Positions 1 through 9,209 of a stretch of DNA of 64,000 bases are shown piece by piece. A program made the translations under genes and the position numbers. This DNA comes from Berkiella sp964496435 (GTDB lineage: Bacteria > Pseudomonadota > Gammaproteobacteria > Berkiellales > Berkiellaceae): assembly GCA_964496435.1 (NCBI GenBank), contig CAZBZP010000020.1, positions 1-64,000 of the forward strand. Reading direction: 5' to 3'. The notes below the pieces were generated by a model, which was given only the letters and a program-made list of their open reading frames with translations, was not told the origin of the DNA and made no database searches. Each line of letters opens with the position of its first letter. Within the stretch, counting starts at the first letter, position 1.

Positions 1-1240
1 CCTTGCTTGGGGTATGATCAAGAAGTTGCATATTTTCTAATTTGATTCTAAGCGTAAGCAAATTGACTATAACCAAACCAAAAGCAGCAATGAGTAAGGC
101 AAAACGTATACTGTAATGGCTTGCTATCCAGCCCCATGTAACACTTCCCAAAGCCATGCTACCGTAAAAAATCATCAGATACATTGATAAAGCCCTTGCT
201 CGCACCCAGGATGAAACGCTTAGTTGAGCACGGGTATTTAGAGTTGACATGATAGAGATCCACGAAACCCCTGCAATAAACATGGCAACACATCCAACGA
301 TAAAAACGGGAACCATGGCCATCAAATATGCAGCAATACAAAATCCAATTGCCCCCATAAAAATGATTTGATCGACTGTTAACTTTTTGCGAAGCTGCTG
401 AACATAAATAGCGCCCATAACAGCGCCAAGGCCTAGGCAACCTAACATGACACCATAACCACCTGGACCACATTTAAGAATAAATCTTGCAGTCGTTGGA
501 GCAAGAGCCCATACAACACTGGCAAAAAAGAAAAACCCACTGGACTTTAACATTAATTGCTGTAATAAGGGCGCCGAGCGTACGTAGCGAAAACCTGCAC
601 GAATGGCACCAAGTAATCTTTCTGCCGGGAGATTACTTTCATTAGGTTGTCGCTTCCATTTTTTGAGAGCAAAAATGATAGCAAAGAATGAAATCGCATT
701 AATGGCAAATACGGCACCAACGCCTAAAGCTGCAATAATAAATCCAGCGATTGCAGGTCCTATGGCACGTGAGAGATTAAATGAAACACCATTTAAAATT
801 ATTGCAGAATAAAGCTCTTTTGCTGTGACAATTTCAGGAATAATTGATTGCCAGGTAGGCGTGCTTAAAGCTGCCCCACTGCCCAACAAGAAAGTTAAGC
901 CTAATAATGAAAGGGGGCTCATTTTACCCATGAAGGTAAGAATCGCGAGTAAGGCGGCGATGACCAGCATGTAGCCTTGCAAAACAATAAGGTAGCGTCG
1001 CCTATCAATGATATCGGCCAATGCCCCAGCTGGTAGGGCAAGCAGGCATATAGAAAGCGTTGTTGCAGCTTGGATCATCGAAACCCACAGTGGATTTGAT
1101 GTGAGATTAAGCATAAGCCATGCTGCACCCACCTCATGCATCCATGTGCCTATATTAGAAGCAAGGCTGGCAATCCATAACATTTTATAAATGGGGTTAC
1201 GTAGCGCAGGCCAGTCATCTTGTTTGTCGTTTTCAGACAT
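1..1240 (-). CDS. MFS transporter, MFS_3 (EntS-like) type, 3' end outside window
   Basis: A proton-driven inner-membrane exporter of the MFS_3 family by overall pattern. The frame starts at ATG 1238-1240 and stays open to base 1, so 413 codons are visible and the C-terminus is missing. The protein is a run of hydrophobic helices. It has an MFS motif-A-like stretch (GALADIIDRRR) after the second helix and the family segment around RAQLSVSSWVRARALSMYL in the second half. It is divergent from pncC with 67 bases between the starts. The substrate cannot be told from sequence; relatives export siderophores or drugs. Confidence 0.85.
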   Translation of the reverse strand, partial: MSENDKQDDWPALRNPIYKMLWIASLASNIGTWMHEVGAAWLMLNLTSNPLWVSMIQAATTLSICLLALPAGALADIIDRRRYLIVLQGYMLVIAALLAILTFMGKMSPLSLLGLTFLLGSGAALSTPTWQSIIPEIVTAKELYSAIILNGVSFNLSRAIGPAIAGFIIAALGVGAVFAINAISFFAIIFALKKWKRQPNESNLPAERLLGAIRAGFRYVRSAPLLQQLMLKSSGFFFFASVVWALAPTTARFILKCGPGGYGVMLGCLGLGAVMGAIYVQQLRKKLTVDQIIFMGAIGFCIAAYLMAMVPVFIVGCVAMFIAGVSWISIMSTLNTRAQLSVSSWVRARALSMYLMIFYGSMALGSVTWGWIASHYSIRFALLIAAFGLVIVNLLTLRIKLENMQLLDHTPSK

Positions 1241-1307
1241 AGGATCCGCGTCCAGGATGATATAGTCTAAGTATAGTGTTATTCATGATCAGCAAACGGG
1301 AGCTTGT

Positions 1308-1787
1308 TTGGATATCTCAACCTTAGTTGAAGACCTTAGTTTAAAATTAAAGGCCAAATCCTGGAAATTGGTAGCTGCAGAATCTTGCACGGGTGGCGGC
1401 TTGAGTTTTTATTTAACTGCGCTGCCAGGCAGCTCAGATTGGTTTGATAGAACCTACGTTACATACAGTAATGAAGCAAAAATGGAGATGCTAGGGGTAA
1501 GCGAGCAAGCCTTAAACGAATATGGTGCCGTGAGTAAAGAGGTGGCCACAGAAATGGCTATAAAGGCGCTTGAACGCTCGAATGCAAACCTTAGCGTTTC
1601 AATTACAGGTATTGCAGGCCCCACAGGGGGAAGCAAAGAAAAGCCCCTTGGTTTGGTTTGGATAGGGGTTGCGTGTCACTCCCCCTCAAAAAACATTACT
1701 TCAAGCTATACTTTTAAAGGTTCCCGTGCACAAATACGCGAGCAAGCCATTATGTCAGCATTAACACAAGTGCTATCAATTTTATGA
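1308..1787 (+). CDS. pncC: Nicotinamide-nucleotide amidase (CinA C-terminal domain)
   Basis: PncC deamidates nicotinamide mononucleotide to nicotinate mononucleotide in the pyridine nucleotide salvage cycle, in the cytosol. At 159 residues it is the usual length of stand-alone PncC, without the N-terminal MoCF-like domain of full CinA. The family signatures AAESCTGGG near the N-terminus, YSNEAK in the middle and SITGIAGPTGGS later are all present. The start is TTG at 1308, supported by a GGGAG ribosome site a few bases upstream. Its stop overlaps the next gene's ATG (ATGA), so the two are translationally coupled. Confidence 0.93.
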   Translation: MDISTLVEDLSLKLKAKSWKLVAAESCTGGGLSFYLTALPGSSDWFDRTYVTYSNEAKMEMLGVSEQALNEYGAVSKEVATEMAIKALERSNANLSVSITGIAGPTGGSKEKPLGLVWIGVACHSPSKNITSSYTFKGSRAQIREQAIMSALTQVLSIL

Positions 1788-2530
1788 GCCATATTGAACA
1801 TTTTGCCAAGAACTCCGCTAGCTACAAACAATTTCGCCCTAATTATCCTGAAGAATTATTCACCTATCTTGAAAGTCTTGTTGGTGCAACTGATTTAGCC
1901 TGGGATTGTGGTAGTGGCAATGGACAAGCTGCGGTTTCCTTAGCGAAAAGATTTAAACAGGTTGTTGCAACAGATATCAGTCAAGAACAATTAAATCTTG
2001 CTCCTCAAATTGAAAATATTCATTATCATTGTTGGCCGGCAGAGAAAACCGACTTGCCTGATGCTAGCGTTGATTTAATTACTGTTGCCCAAGCCTTACA
2101 TTGGTTTGATTTAGACACCTTTTATAAAGAAGTTCGGCGTGTCGCTAAACCAGGCGCTATTATTGCTGCTTGGTGTTATTCTCTTGGTAATATTTCTTCA
2201 ACCATTGATCCTTTGATACGAAAACTCTATGTCAACATTCTTGGCGATAAATATTGGCCTAAAGAGCGTAAGTATGTGGAGGAAGAATACTGTACAATTT
2301 CCTTTCCCTTTACGCGGATTTCACCACCTGCTTTCATTATTCATAAAAATCTCAATTATGATGAATTGTTGGGGTATTTGAGTACTTGGTCGGCCGTAAA
2401 AGAATATGAAATGCAAAAGCAGCAAAATCCTATCTTAAAGATTAGCCCGGCACTAAAAAGGGTATGGGGTAATGTAGAGCAGCCCAAAATGATGGTCTGG
2501 CCTATACATCTCATCATTGGTAGAATTTAG
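1784..2530 (+). CDS. Class I SAM-dependent methyltransferase (Methyltransf_11)
   Basis: A cytosolic methyltransferase of 248 residues. The SAM-binding motif I is DCGSGNGQ near residue 42, followed by a post-I acidic residue (ATDIS) and the AQALHWFD segment typical of the yeast Tmt1/trans-aconitate methyltransferase-like group. The start overlaps the pncC stop by four bases, making a two-gene operon. The substrate is unknown; small carboxylic acids are the usual substrates of this subgroup, but that is family knowledge only. Confidence 0.85.
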   Translation: MSHIEHFAKNSASYKQFRPNYPEELFTYLESLVGATDLAWDCGSGNGQAAVSLAKRFKQVVATDISQEQLNLAPQIENIHYHCWPAEKTDLPDASVDLITVAQALHWFDLDTFYKEVRRVAKPGAIIAAWCYSLGNISSTIDPLIRKLYVNILGDKYWPKERKYVEEEYCTISFPFTRISPPAFIIHKNLNYDELLGYLSTWSAVKEYEMQKQQNPILKISPALKRVWGNVEQPKMMVWPIHLIIGRI

Positions 2531-2626
2531 TTGTTCAACTTGTAGTAATATCTGTCAATTGATCAAATAACTTACTTATGTTAGCATTCGAAATCTTAAA
2601 TTATTAAAGATTTTTAAGGTGTTTCT

Positions 2627-5215
2627 ATGCTAATGACGGGGCAAATAGCCAAAATTAAGCAACGCGCTGATGAAAAATGGCTTAATGCTATTGATCTAGA
2701 GGCTGCGGATTACGAACCCCAGGAAATAGATACGGCCTTTGAAAAAGCTTTTGAAGATTATCAGACAGTCTATGAATTACTACAAAATGAATCATTTGAT
2801 TTCTTAGCGAAAGAGAAGATAAATCCTGAGAATCATCCTGAGATCATTAATCTGTATTACATTTATAAAACCTTGGCAACAGCCTATTTTGATATGGGCG
2901 AATATGAAACAGCTGCCACGCTTTATCGACAAGCATTTGAGTTACATGCAAACCATCCAACCTTGTTTACGCTTGAAGTTGATAATCAAGAAATTCAAGC
3001 GCTTCACTATAATGAAGCATTAGCGCGCTTATATGCCATCCAAGAGAGCCAAAGTGAAGATCTGAAAAAAGCAGAAATCGAAAACATTGGCGCTGTGTTC
3101 CTCAAGGAACTTTGCTACTTGCGCTCAGCAAATAGCGAAGGATATCTGTTTTCAAAAGTAATGCAACAGTTGCTTTTGTGTAAGCAGCTTATCAGTAAAA
3201 CCAAGACTAATTATCATTCTGAATTAGATAAGCAAAAATTAAAATGGGCTTTTAGCCAAATATTCACGCAGGAACAAATAAATTCGCTCATTTTTTCTGC
3301 TAATGAACTAAACCTTGGTTTATTTAGTAATGTGTTTGAGTTTCTTGAAGCATCACTCACCGAAAAGCAAAAGAGGCTCATCGAAAAGTTTAGTCCAGAA
3401 AAAATGCCAGTGATATCTGAAATGGAAAAAATGCTACAAAACATCACTGCATTTAAAAAAACGAACGAATTTAAAAAATTAAAGTTATATCCCTATCAAG
3501 ATGAGGCACTGACAAGTTTTGAAAACCATATAAGGGCAGGAAAAAATAAAGGTTTTTACACTGCTGCAACCGGTACTGGCAAAACACGCATATTCATCTC
3601 TCAGGCATTAGCGACAAATGTAAAGACTATTATTTTAGTGCCTTCTATTTCATTAGCGACGCAAACAAAAAACAGACTAATGGACCAACTTGAAGAGTTA
3701 GGTATTAAAAAATCTGTGGGTGTTTTTGCTGATGGGGAAAAATCAAAAGGGGACATTGTTATCATGACATACAACTCCTTAAAATCAGAATTAAATAAAT
3801 CCCCCTCAAGAAGAGCGCTCAATTTAAAAAATTATCCATTAGTTATATTAGATGAAGTACATCTTTCCTTAACAGAAAAAGCTAACGAAATAGTACAAAT
3901 GCTTGCTACGGATAAAGTTGTTATTGGTTGTACGGCAACAGAAGAATACAACACAAAAAGACCTCGCGGTGCTTTAAAATCAGTCTCGGAACTATTCGGT
4001 GATGATAATTGTTTCTTTAAATATCCTATCGATAAGGCTATTGAGGAAGGTAGCTTAAGCCCTGTGCATATTTGTATGGTGACAACAGATACATCCCTAA
4101 GATGGAAGCGTGATGCGAAAAAGAAAAAGGGTGGCCAAAAAGAAATAAGTGAAAAAGATGCTGCGGAATTAATTAATAAAGACAAACTAAACACCGTTGT
4201 AGCTGAAATTTACGCAAACAGTGTCTATCCAAATACAGGAAAGCGTTTATTTGGAAAACAAGCCGTTGCTTTTTGTGCAGGTGTTGAGCATGCAAAAGCG
4301 GTTGCACTAAAGTTCAACGAATTATTCAAAAATAATGATTATTTCAAACAAAAAGGGATCACCCCTGCAGCTTATATTAGTGGTGATTTAGATGGTAAAG
4401 AACAAAAGAAAATATTAGAAGATTATTGCGCAGGTAAAATAGCTTTACTTTGTGGTTCAGATCTTCTTATTACTGGCATAGATAACCCTAATATTTGCGC
4501 TGTTTTCAATTTACGACCCACACGTTCCATTGTTATGGCCTTGCAAAGAGGCGGGCGTGCCGTTCGTCTTTCGAAGGATATGCCTGAAAAGGTAGCACTT
4601 ATTTTTGAATTTAATTGGGTCGTGGATGGCCAGGTATTCTTAGATGAGTTCTTAGGTGGAAGACATCAACTTGGAAAGTTACCAGAAGTCAAAGATGAAA
4701 ATATCAATCTTCAAGTTTTAAGACGTGAGGAAGTCGCTACACGTTTTGATGGTGGTGGAGCATGGGAGTTGGATTGGACCGGAGAGGTTAGAAAAAGATC
4801 GGTAAGAACAACAAAAGATAAAGAGATAAAAGTGGCTGCCTTTGTAATGCCGGAAAAAACAATTACCCCTATACCGCCAGTATTATCGCAGGGCGTAATG
4901 GATAGTTTAAATAATATCCTCAATACGCAAGCAGCAAAACCTGTACAAAGTAGTCGTTACCCTTTATATGGTTATAGCGCACAGCCAAAGGTGCCTCTGT
5001 TATATCAGTATTCGGCGGTAACTTCAGATGAAACCATAACACCGTTTAAGCTAGATCACGATGATTGGACTCGTGATGCTCCTAAAGGTAGTGAGTGGAA
5101 TTTATTTGATGATTGCCCAAATGAAGATAAACTAATCTTGTCTTCCGAGGATCTTCTTAAGAACGATAGGGAATATGATGATTTTTGGGATAGTATTATT
5201 AAAGGTCCCATCTAA
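2627..5215 (+). CDS. Stand-alone SF2 DEAD/DEAH-type helicase with TPR-like N-terminus
   Basis: An 862-residue superfamily 2 ATPase. Residues 1-290 are helical and TPR-like, with the pattern TLATAYFDMGEYETAATLYRQ. The helicase core follows: YPYQDEAL (Q-motif-like), Walker A ATGTGKT near 316, DEVH Walker B near 408, GCTATEE motif III, then a C-terminal lobe with SDLLITGIDNP (motif V) and QRGGRAVR (motif VI) near 638. The last 200 residues match nothing I know. The core resembles ResIII-type helicases of restriction or defence systems, but no nuclease or methylase lies beside it. The start has AAGGTG five bases upstream. Confidence 0.85.
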   Translation: MLMTGQIAKIKQRADEKWLNAIDLEAADYEPQEIDTAFEKAFEDYQTVYELLQNESFDFLAKEKINPENHPEIINLYYIYKTLATAYFDMGEYETAATLYRQAFELHANHPTLFTLEVDNQEIQALHYNEALARLYAIQESQSEDLKKAEIENIGAVFLKELCYLRSANSEGYLFSKVMQQLLLCKQLISKTKTNYHSELDKQKLKWAFSQIFTQEQINSLIFSANELNLGLFSNVFEFLEASLTEKQKRLIEKFSPEKMPVISEMEKMLQNITAFKKTNEFKKLKLYPYQDEALTSFENHIRAGKNKGFYTAATGTGKTRIFISQALATNVKTIILVPSISLATQTKNRLMDQLEELGIKKSVGVFADGEKSKGDIVIMTYNSLKSELNKSPSRRALNLKNYPLVILDEVHLSLTEKANEIVQMLATDKVVIGCTATEEYNTKRPRGALKSVSELFGDDNCFFKYPIDKAIEEGSLSPVHICMVTTDTSLRWKRDAKKKKGGQKEISEKDAAELINKDKLNTVVAEIYANSVYPNTGKRLFGKQAVAFCAGVEHAKAVALKFNELFKNNDYFKQKGITPAAYISGDLDGKEQKKILEDYCAGKIALLCGSDLLITGIDNPNICAVFNLRPTRSIVMALQRGGRAVRLSKDMPEKVALIFEFNWVVDGQVFLDEFLGGRHQLGKLPEVKDENINLQVLRREEVATRFDGGGAWELDWTGEVRKRSVRTTKDKEIKVAAFVMPEKTITPIPPVLSQGVMDSLNNILNTQAAKPVQSSRYPLYGYSAQPKVPLLYQYSAVTSDETITPFKLDHDDWTRDAPKGSEWNLFDDCPNEDKLILSSEDLLKNDREYDDFWDSIIKGPI

Positions 5216-5248
5216 AAAACGATGGCTTCCCCTTATGCGGGAAGCCAT
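5216..5248 (-). terminator. Rho-independent terminator of def
   Basis: ATGGCTTCCC and GGGAAGCCAT form a 10-bp stem between two convergent genes. Read on the minus strand the hairpin is followed by CGTTTTTT, a proper T-tract, so it serves the deformylase gene. In the plus direction there is no T-run. Confidence 0.8.
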
Positions 5249-5251
5249 AAT

Positions 5252-5776
5252 CTAATCATGCTTGGCTTGCCGTAAAATTTTCTTAATTTTACGTTGCACC
5301 CGCTCCATCTTTATCTGGTTTAAATGATCTAAATAGACATGACCATCAAGATGATCGAGCTCGTGTTGTATACACTTTGCAAAATACCCTTCAGCTTCAA
5401 TTTCCTGGGGCTTTCCATATCTATCTTGAAATTGAACTTTAATAGTTTGAGCACGTTTTACTTTTTCATGAATATGACTTGGAAAGACAGACATACAGCC
5501 TTCATATTCATTTTGCTCACCTTCTGAAGAGACAATTTTAGCATTAACAAGACACAATGGCTGATTCTTTTCTTGGGAATAATCAATGACAGTTATGCGC
5601 CAAGGAATTTCAAGATCTAATTGGGTGGCAGCTAATGCGGCACAATTTGGCGTTGCATAATGCGTTTCGAACATATCGTCGATAACTTTTTGGATTTCGG
5701 GGCCAAAATCCTCTACTGGCACGGATACTCTTTTAAGGCGCTTGTCTGGATATTGTAGAATTTTAACAATAGTCAT
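5252..5776 (-). CDS. def: Peptide deformylase
   Basis: Removes the formyl group from the N-terminal methionine of new proteins. At 174 residues it has usual length. The three metal and active-site motifs are present but drifted: motif 1 is ALAATQ (usual GLAAPQ) with the catalytic Gln kept, motif 2 is EGCMSVF (usual EGCLS) with the metal Cys kept, and motif 3 is QHELDHLDG (HExxH). It stands alone, not next to fmt, so it may be a second paralogue rather than the housekeeping copy. Confidence 0.92.
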   Translation of the reverse strand: MTIVKILQYPDKRLKRVSVPVEDFGPEIQKVIDDMFETHYATPNCAALAATQLDLEIPWRITVIDYSQEKNQPLCLVNAKIVSSEGEQNEYEGCMSVFPSHIHEKVKRAQTIKVQFQDRYGKPQEIEAEGYFAKCIQHELDHLDGHVYLDHLNQIKMERVQRKIKKILRQAKHD

Positions 5777-5830
5777 AGTGTATTACTGGTTATTTATCAG
5801 GTTAATTGTTTTTCTGGATAAAATATAAAT

Positions 5831-6517
5831 TTAGCTTATTTTCTTCAAAGCATCTTGGCTTTGTGTGTTTTGCAAAAGCCATGAATTTACTTCATCGAAA
5901 GATTTAAAGTAAGTGATATTGTCTATGAGCTGATCACTGGTTTGATCTTTAAAAATGCCTATAACTGGTATGTTAGCTTTGAGTGCGGCTTGAATACCTG
6001 CAGGTGAATCTTCGATTACCAACGCCTGGTTTGGCTTTATTTGTGCTTTCTCAAGAGCAAGGAGATAGGGCAAAGGATCCGGTTTATGGCGAATGCAATC
6101 TTCATGGCCAATAATAAAATCAAAGTAAGGTACAATCTTTTCCACATCCAGCACTTCTTGTATAACTTGCGTTCCTGAAGAAGAGACAACACCTGTTATA
6201 TATTGTTGGCAGGTTGTTAAAAAGGTTTTTCTACCCGCAGGAGAACTAAACCCTTGGGGAATAAGTTTAAAAAAGGCTGCTCTTTTCATTTGCCAAATTG
6301 TTGTGGCATCCAATTGGATATCAAATTTCTCTTTGAGAATAACGGCTTGCGTAGAATCTGAAATACCGATAAGGCTCTGAAAATCCAGTAAATTAGGATC
6401 AAGGCCAATTTGTTCCATTACTTTTTGCCATGACACAAAATGCACAACTTCACTAAAAACCAACACATTATCAAGATCAAAAAAAATGGCTTTTAAATCG
6501 GCTGGGGGCAGCATCAT
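5831..6517 (-). CDS. HAD-family hydrolase, beta-phosphoglucomutase-like
   Basis: A 228-residue cytosolic phosphatase or phosphomutase of HAD subfamily I. Motif I is FFDLDNVLV (usual DxDGxLxDS; the nucleophile and general-acid aspartates are kept, Gly replaced by Asn). Motif II is VVSSSG, motif III HKPDPLPY with the lysine, and motif IV VIEDSPAGIQAA with the metal-binding acids. An alpha-helical cap lies between motifs I and II. The substrate is a small phosphorylated metabolite, not predictable here. It lies on the same strand as def, about 54 bases away. Confidence 0.88.
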   Translation of the reverse strand: MMLPPADLKAIFFDLDNVLVFSEVVHFVSWQKVMEQIGLDPNLLDFQSLIGISDSTQAVILKEKFDIQLDATTIWQMKRAAFFKLIPQGFSSPAGRKTFLTTCQQYITGVVSSSGTQVIQEVLDVEKIVPYFDFIIGHEDCIRHKPDPLPYLLALEKAQIKPNQALVIEDSPAGIQAALKANIPVIGIFKDQTSDQLIDNITYFKSFDEVNSWLLQNTQSQDALKKIS

Positions 6518-6612
6518 AAAATACTTATCTTATTCATGAGAAAGTGGCAAAATTATAGCAGTTTTGCCAAGTTATGTAGAGAAAAAATAAAATAAGAAAG
6601 TGTGCCAACTAT

Positions 6613-7113
6613 ATGACAAATAAAATAGCGCTGATAGAACTCCTCTCTAAACATAAATTCAACTATACCCTACATGAGCATGAGCCTATATTCACCGTGG
6701 AGGAGGGCAAGCATGTAAGTGAAAACATTGATGGTGCCCATAGTAAAAATTTATTTTTAAAAGATAAAAAGAAAAACTTCTTCTTGGTGAGCGTGCTTGA
6801 ACATAAAAGGGTTGATCTCAAAGCATTATCAAAGCAATTTGGCAAAGGTGGCTTATCCTTCGCAAATGCGGATGAATTGATGGATAAACTACAGCTTACG
6901 CCTGGTTCTGTAACGCCTTATGCTTTACTTCATGATACACAAAAGGAAGTTTATTTTATTTTAGATGAAGATTTTACAAAGTATGAGGTTCTTAACTTTC
7001 ATCCGCTGCAAAATGATTTAACCATCTCAATGGATATTAAACAATTTATGCAATTTTTTGACCTTATTCAGCATCAACCTCATATCATTAAAATCCCAGA
7101 AGTCTCAGCATAA
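6613..7113 (+). CDS. YbaK/ProX-type aminoacyl-tRNA deacylase (PrdX-like)
   Basis: A 166-residue editing domain that hydrolyses mischarged tRNA (Ala-tRNAPro for the ProXp-ala/PrdX group). Family signatures: HEPIFTVEEG near the N-terminus, HSKNLFLKDKKKN in the centre with the catalytic lysine region, and LTPGSVTPYALL in the last third, which is typical of PrdX rather than plain YbaK. It acts in trans to prolyl-tRNA synthetase. The assignment to the ProXp-ala subgroup rests on the SVTPYALL motif. Confidence 0.88.
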   Translation: MTNKIALIELLSKHKFNYTLHEHEPIFTVEEGKHVSENIDGAHSKNLFLKDKKKNFFLVSVLEHKRVDLKALSKQFGKGGLSFANADELMDKLQLTPGSVTPYALLHDTQKEVYFILDEDFTKYEVLNFHPLQNDLTISMDIKQFMQFFDLIQHQPHIIKIPEVSA

Positions 7114-7197
7114 CGGCCTTTTTGAATTAGTGATATACTAAACTAAATATAAGTATACACAATAGATGTATCTACAAGGAGCGTACCAGGGGGTTAT

Positions 7198-7785
7198 ATG
7201 CTTTATGGTTCTCCTTATGTTCAAGTCAGTGCTGAGTTTGTTAAAACAATTTCCACTACAGTAGAAGCAGGTAAAAGGTATTATTCTGCTTTTTCTCCGC
7301 TTTATACAGGTTATTCTGTTTTTAAATATGCTGATGAAATAATTGGATCTCCTCCAGGAAATTTAACTGCGATGGGAAATTTTGCATTAACAATACTATC
7401 TTTGCCGATTGTTCAAAATGAAATGGCGAGAACGATAGAAGCCTCTTTGGGGATTGATCATGATCTAATGCAAAATTATATTGGTAGTGCTGTTACTTGT
7501 TTAAATATTGCTGCCACCGTTTTGCCTATGGTTTCTTCTTATTTATCAACCACAGAAAATAAAGAGAATCTAGAAAAGATTAAAGTTGCTGTTGATAAAA
7601 TTGATCAATCACTCAAAACACAGCAAGCGCCTAAAATAGAACAAGACTCAAAAGAGAAAGCAAACCCACAAAAAAGAAAAAATGTCTTGTCGCAGTATCC
7701 AGCGCAACGAAAGCAAAAATCACATCACACGCACGCAGGCAAATCTAAACATAGAAACCGAAATCGCCACCCAAAGAAGCATTAA
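7198..7785 (+). CDS. Orphan protein with hydrophobic core and very basic C-terminal tail
   Basis: Not recognised. 195 residues, with a ribosome site (GGGGG) just upstream of the ATG. Residues 60-120 contain two hydrophobic stretches (NFALTILSLPIVQ; AVTCLNIAATVLPMVSSYL) that could be membrane helices. The last 45 residues are strongly basic and rich in Lys, Arg, His and Gln, ending KHRNRNRHPKKH, which could bind nucleic acid or act as a nuclear-localisation-like tail. The gene is alone on its strand between two repair/translation genes. Confidence 0.6.
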   Translation: MLYGSPYVQVSAEFVKTISTTVEAGKRYYSAFSPLYTGYSVFKYADEIIGSPPGNLTAMGNFALTILSLPIVQNEMARTIEASLGIDHDLMQNYIGSAVTCLNIAATVLPMVSSYLSTTENKENLEKIKVAVDKIDQSLKTQQAPKIEQDSKEKANPQKRKNVLSQYPAQRKQKSHHTHAGKSKHRNRNRHPKKH

Positions 7786-7866
7786 CTTTTTAATTATTGT
7801 AACACTTTTCAAATGCGCGTATATTCAATACAATAAATGTATAGAAATTAATTTCAGGTTAGAAAA

Positions 7867-8688
7867 ATGCCTAAAAAACAGCCTAAGCCACGATGTCTTT
7901 GGGGAAATTCAGATAACAGTTTAATGGTGAAATACCATGATAAAGAGTGGGGAAAACCCGTTTATAAAGACAATAAGCATTTTGAGATGCTTATATTAGA
8001 AGGTGCTCAAGCCGGATTAAGTTGGGAAACCATACTTAATAAAAGAGAAAATTATCGCAAGGCTTTCGCCAATTTTAACCCCAACAAAGTTGCTAAATTT
8101 TCAAAAGCACAAATTGAAAAATGTTTAAAAAACCCAGGTATCGTTCGTAATAGACTAAAAGTAGAATCAACAGTTTCCAATGCCAAAGCTTTTTTACAAA
8201 TAAGAAAAGAGTTTGGCTCTTTTAATAAGTATATTTGGGGCTTTGTAAATAACACGCCAATTATTAATACTTTTCATTTTCATGGCGATATTCCAGCTAA
8301 AACAACGTTGAGCGATACTATTTCAAAAGATCTCAAAAAAAGAGGGTTTCGCTTTGTTGGTAGCACAATCATTTATGCCTATATGCAAGCCATTGGAATG
8401 GTGGATGATCATTTAACAACGTGCTTTGTGAGAAAACAGTTAAATGAAAAATGGTATGTCTATATGATTAAAACAAAGGAGGGGCAGCTTTATACAGGGA
8501 TTACAACAGATATCTCTAGACGTTTCATAGAGCATCAAAACGGCAGGAAGGGCGCAAAGTTCTTAAGAGGGAAAGCACCGCTGAATCTTGTTTATCAGAA
8601 GCTCATTGGCAGCAAAGCGCAGGCCTTAAGTGAGGAACACCGCATCAAGAAATTAACAAAGAAAGAGAAAGAAGCGCTTTTAGCGTAA
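7867..8688 (+). CDS. tag: DNA-3-methyladenine glycosylase I fused to a GIY-YIG endonuclease domain
   Basis: A 273-residue two-domain repair protein. Residues 1-190 are Tag: RCLWGN at 9-14, YHDKEWGKP with the catalytic-site Glu and Trp, GLSWETIL, and DDHLTTCF near the end. Cys10, His24 and the late His and Cys correspond to the zinc ligands of E. coli Tag. Residues 197-273 are a UPF0213/YhbQ-like GIY-YIG nuclease: WYVYMIK, YTGITTDISRRFIEHQNG, the KFLRGKAPLNLVY segment and a Glu in EEHRIKKL. The reading frame is continuous across the joint. Normally these are separate genes; the fusion suggests base excision coupled to strand cleavage (inference). Confidence 0.92.
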   Translation: MPKKQPKPRCLWGNSDNSLMVKYHDKEWGKPVYKDNKHFEMLILEGAQAGLSWETILNKRENYRKAFANFNPNKVAKFSKAQIEKCLKNPGIVRNRLKVESTVSNAKAFLQIRKEFGSFNKYIWGFVNNTPIINTFHFHGDIPAKTTLSDTISKDLKKRGFRFVGSTIIYAYMQAIGMVDDHLTTCFVRKQLNEKWYVYMIKTKEGQLYTGITTDISRRFIEHQNGRKGAKFLRGKAPLNLVYQKLIGSKAQALSEEHRIKKLTKKEKEALLA

Positions 8689-8809
8689 TTATAAGCATCG
8701 ATGCTGTTTATAAAAACAGCGCGGGCGGTTGAAATTCGAAATTTAAGCTAAGTTGAACTATTAATAATGAAGGAGATTTGGCTAAATTCATTTGGGGAAG
8801 GTTACTATC

Positions 8810-9169
8810 GTGACAACAAACATCGAACATACTGAATCGCATCAAGATGCTGACAAAGAAAAGAAGCATAAATTTAACATCAATTTTCAAGTTGGCGCTA
8901 AATCTACCTGGATAAAAGGTCTCTATATTCTATTCTTTATTATTGCTAGCTATATTGCGGTTTTTATTACTTTCTTCGTGATGCTCTTTCAGTTTTTGTC
9001 AGAGCTTATTTTCAAAAAGCCAAATGAACATTTGCAAAACTTTGGGGAAACCTTAGGTTTATACGCTTGTTCACTGATTCGCTTTATTACCGGCTCGACA
9101 GATGAAATGCCATTCCCTTTCAAACCATGGCCTAAATCAGGCAGCTGTAAAGACGCCCATAAGCATTAA
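8810..9169 (+). CDS. DUF4389 family membrane protein
   Basis: About 119 residues. The core is a DUF4389 domain: two hydrophobic helices (GLYILFFIIASYIAVFITFF and the following FQFLSELIF) then FGETLGLYACSLIRFITGSTDEMPFPF, a family signature. The function of DUF4389 is unknown. The start chosen is GTG 8810, with GGGGAAGG eight bases upstream. An in-frame TTG at 8792 is possible but its only ribosome-like site is too far away. The N-terminus is hydrophilic and charged. Confidence 0.8.
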   Translation: MTTNIEHTESHQDADKEKKHKFNINFQVGAKSTWIKGLYILFFIIASYIAVFITFFVMLFQFLSELIFKKPNEHLQNFGETLGLYACSLIRFITGSTDEMPFPFKPWPKSGSCKDAHKH

Positions 9170-9173
9170 TTTA

Positions 9174-9204
9174 TTGCCCTACGACAGTGATTGTCGTAGG
9201 GCAA
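9174..9204. repeat. 13-bp perfect inverted repeat between convergent genes
   Basis: TTGCCCTACGACA and TGTCGTAGGGCAA form a perfect 13-bp stem with a five-base loop. It sits between the ends of the DUF4389 gene and the double-glycine-leader gene. There is no real T-tract on either side, so it is a possible weak bidirectional terminator or a transcript-stabilising hairpin. Confidence 0.6.
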
Positions 9205-9209
9205 AACAA

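Noticed and set aside
159..473. Open frame of 104 codons on the minus strand near the window start
   Set aside because: The MFS transporter reads through the same DNA in another minus frame and shows real family motifs.
3832..4194. Open frame of 120 codons on the minus strand
   Set aside because: Lies wholly inside the helicase gene, which has all its motifs on the plus strand. No ribosome site or recognisable product.
8704..8719. CTGTTT/AAACAG hairpin as terminator of the glycosylase-nuclease gene
   Set aside because: The stem is only six base pairs and no T-tract follows.
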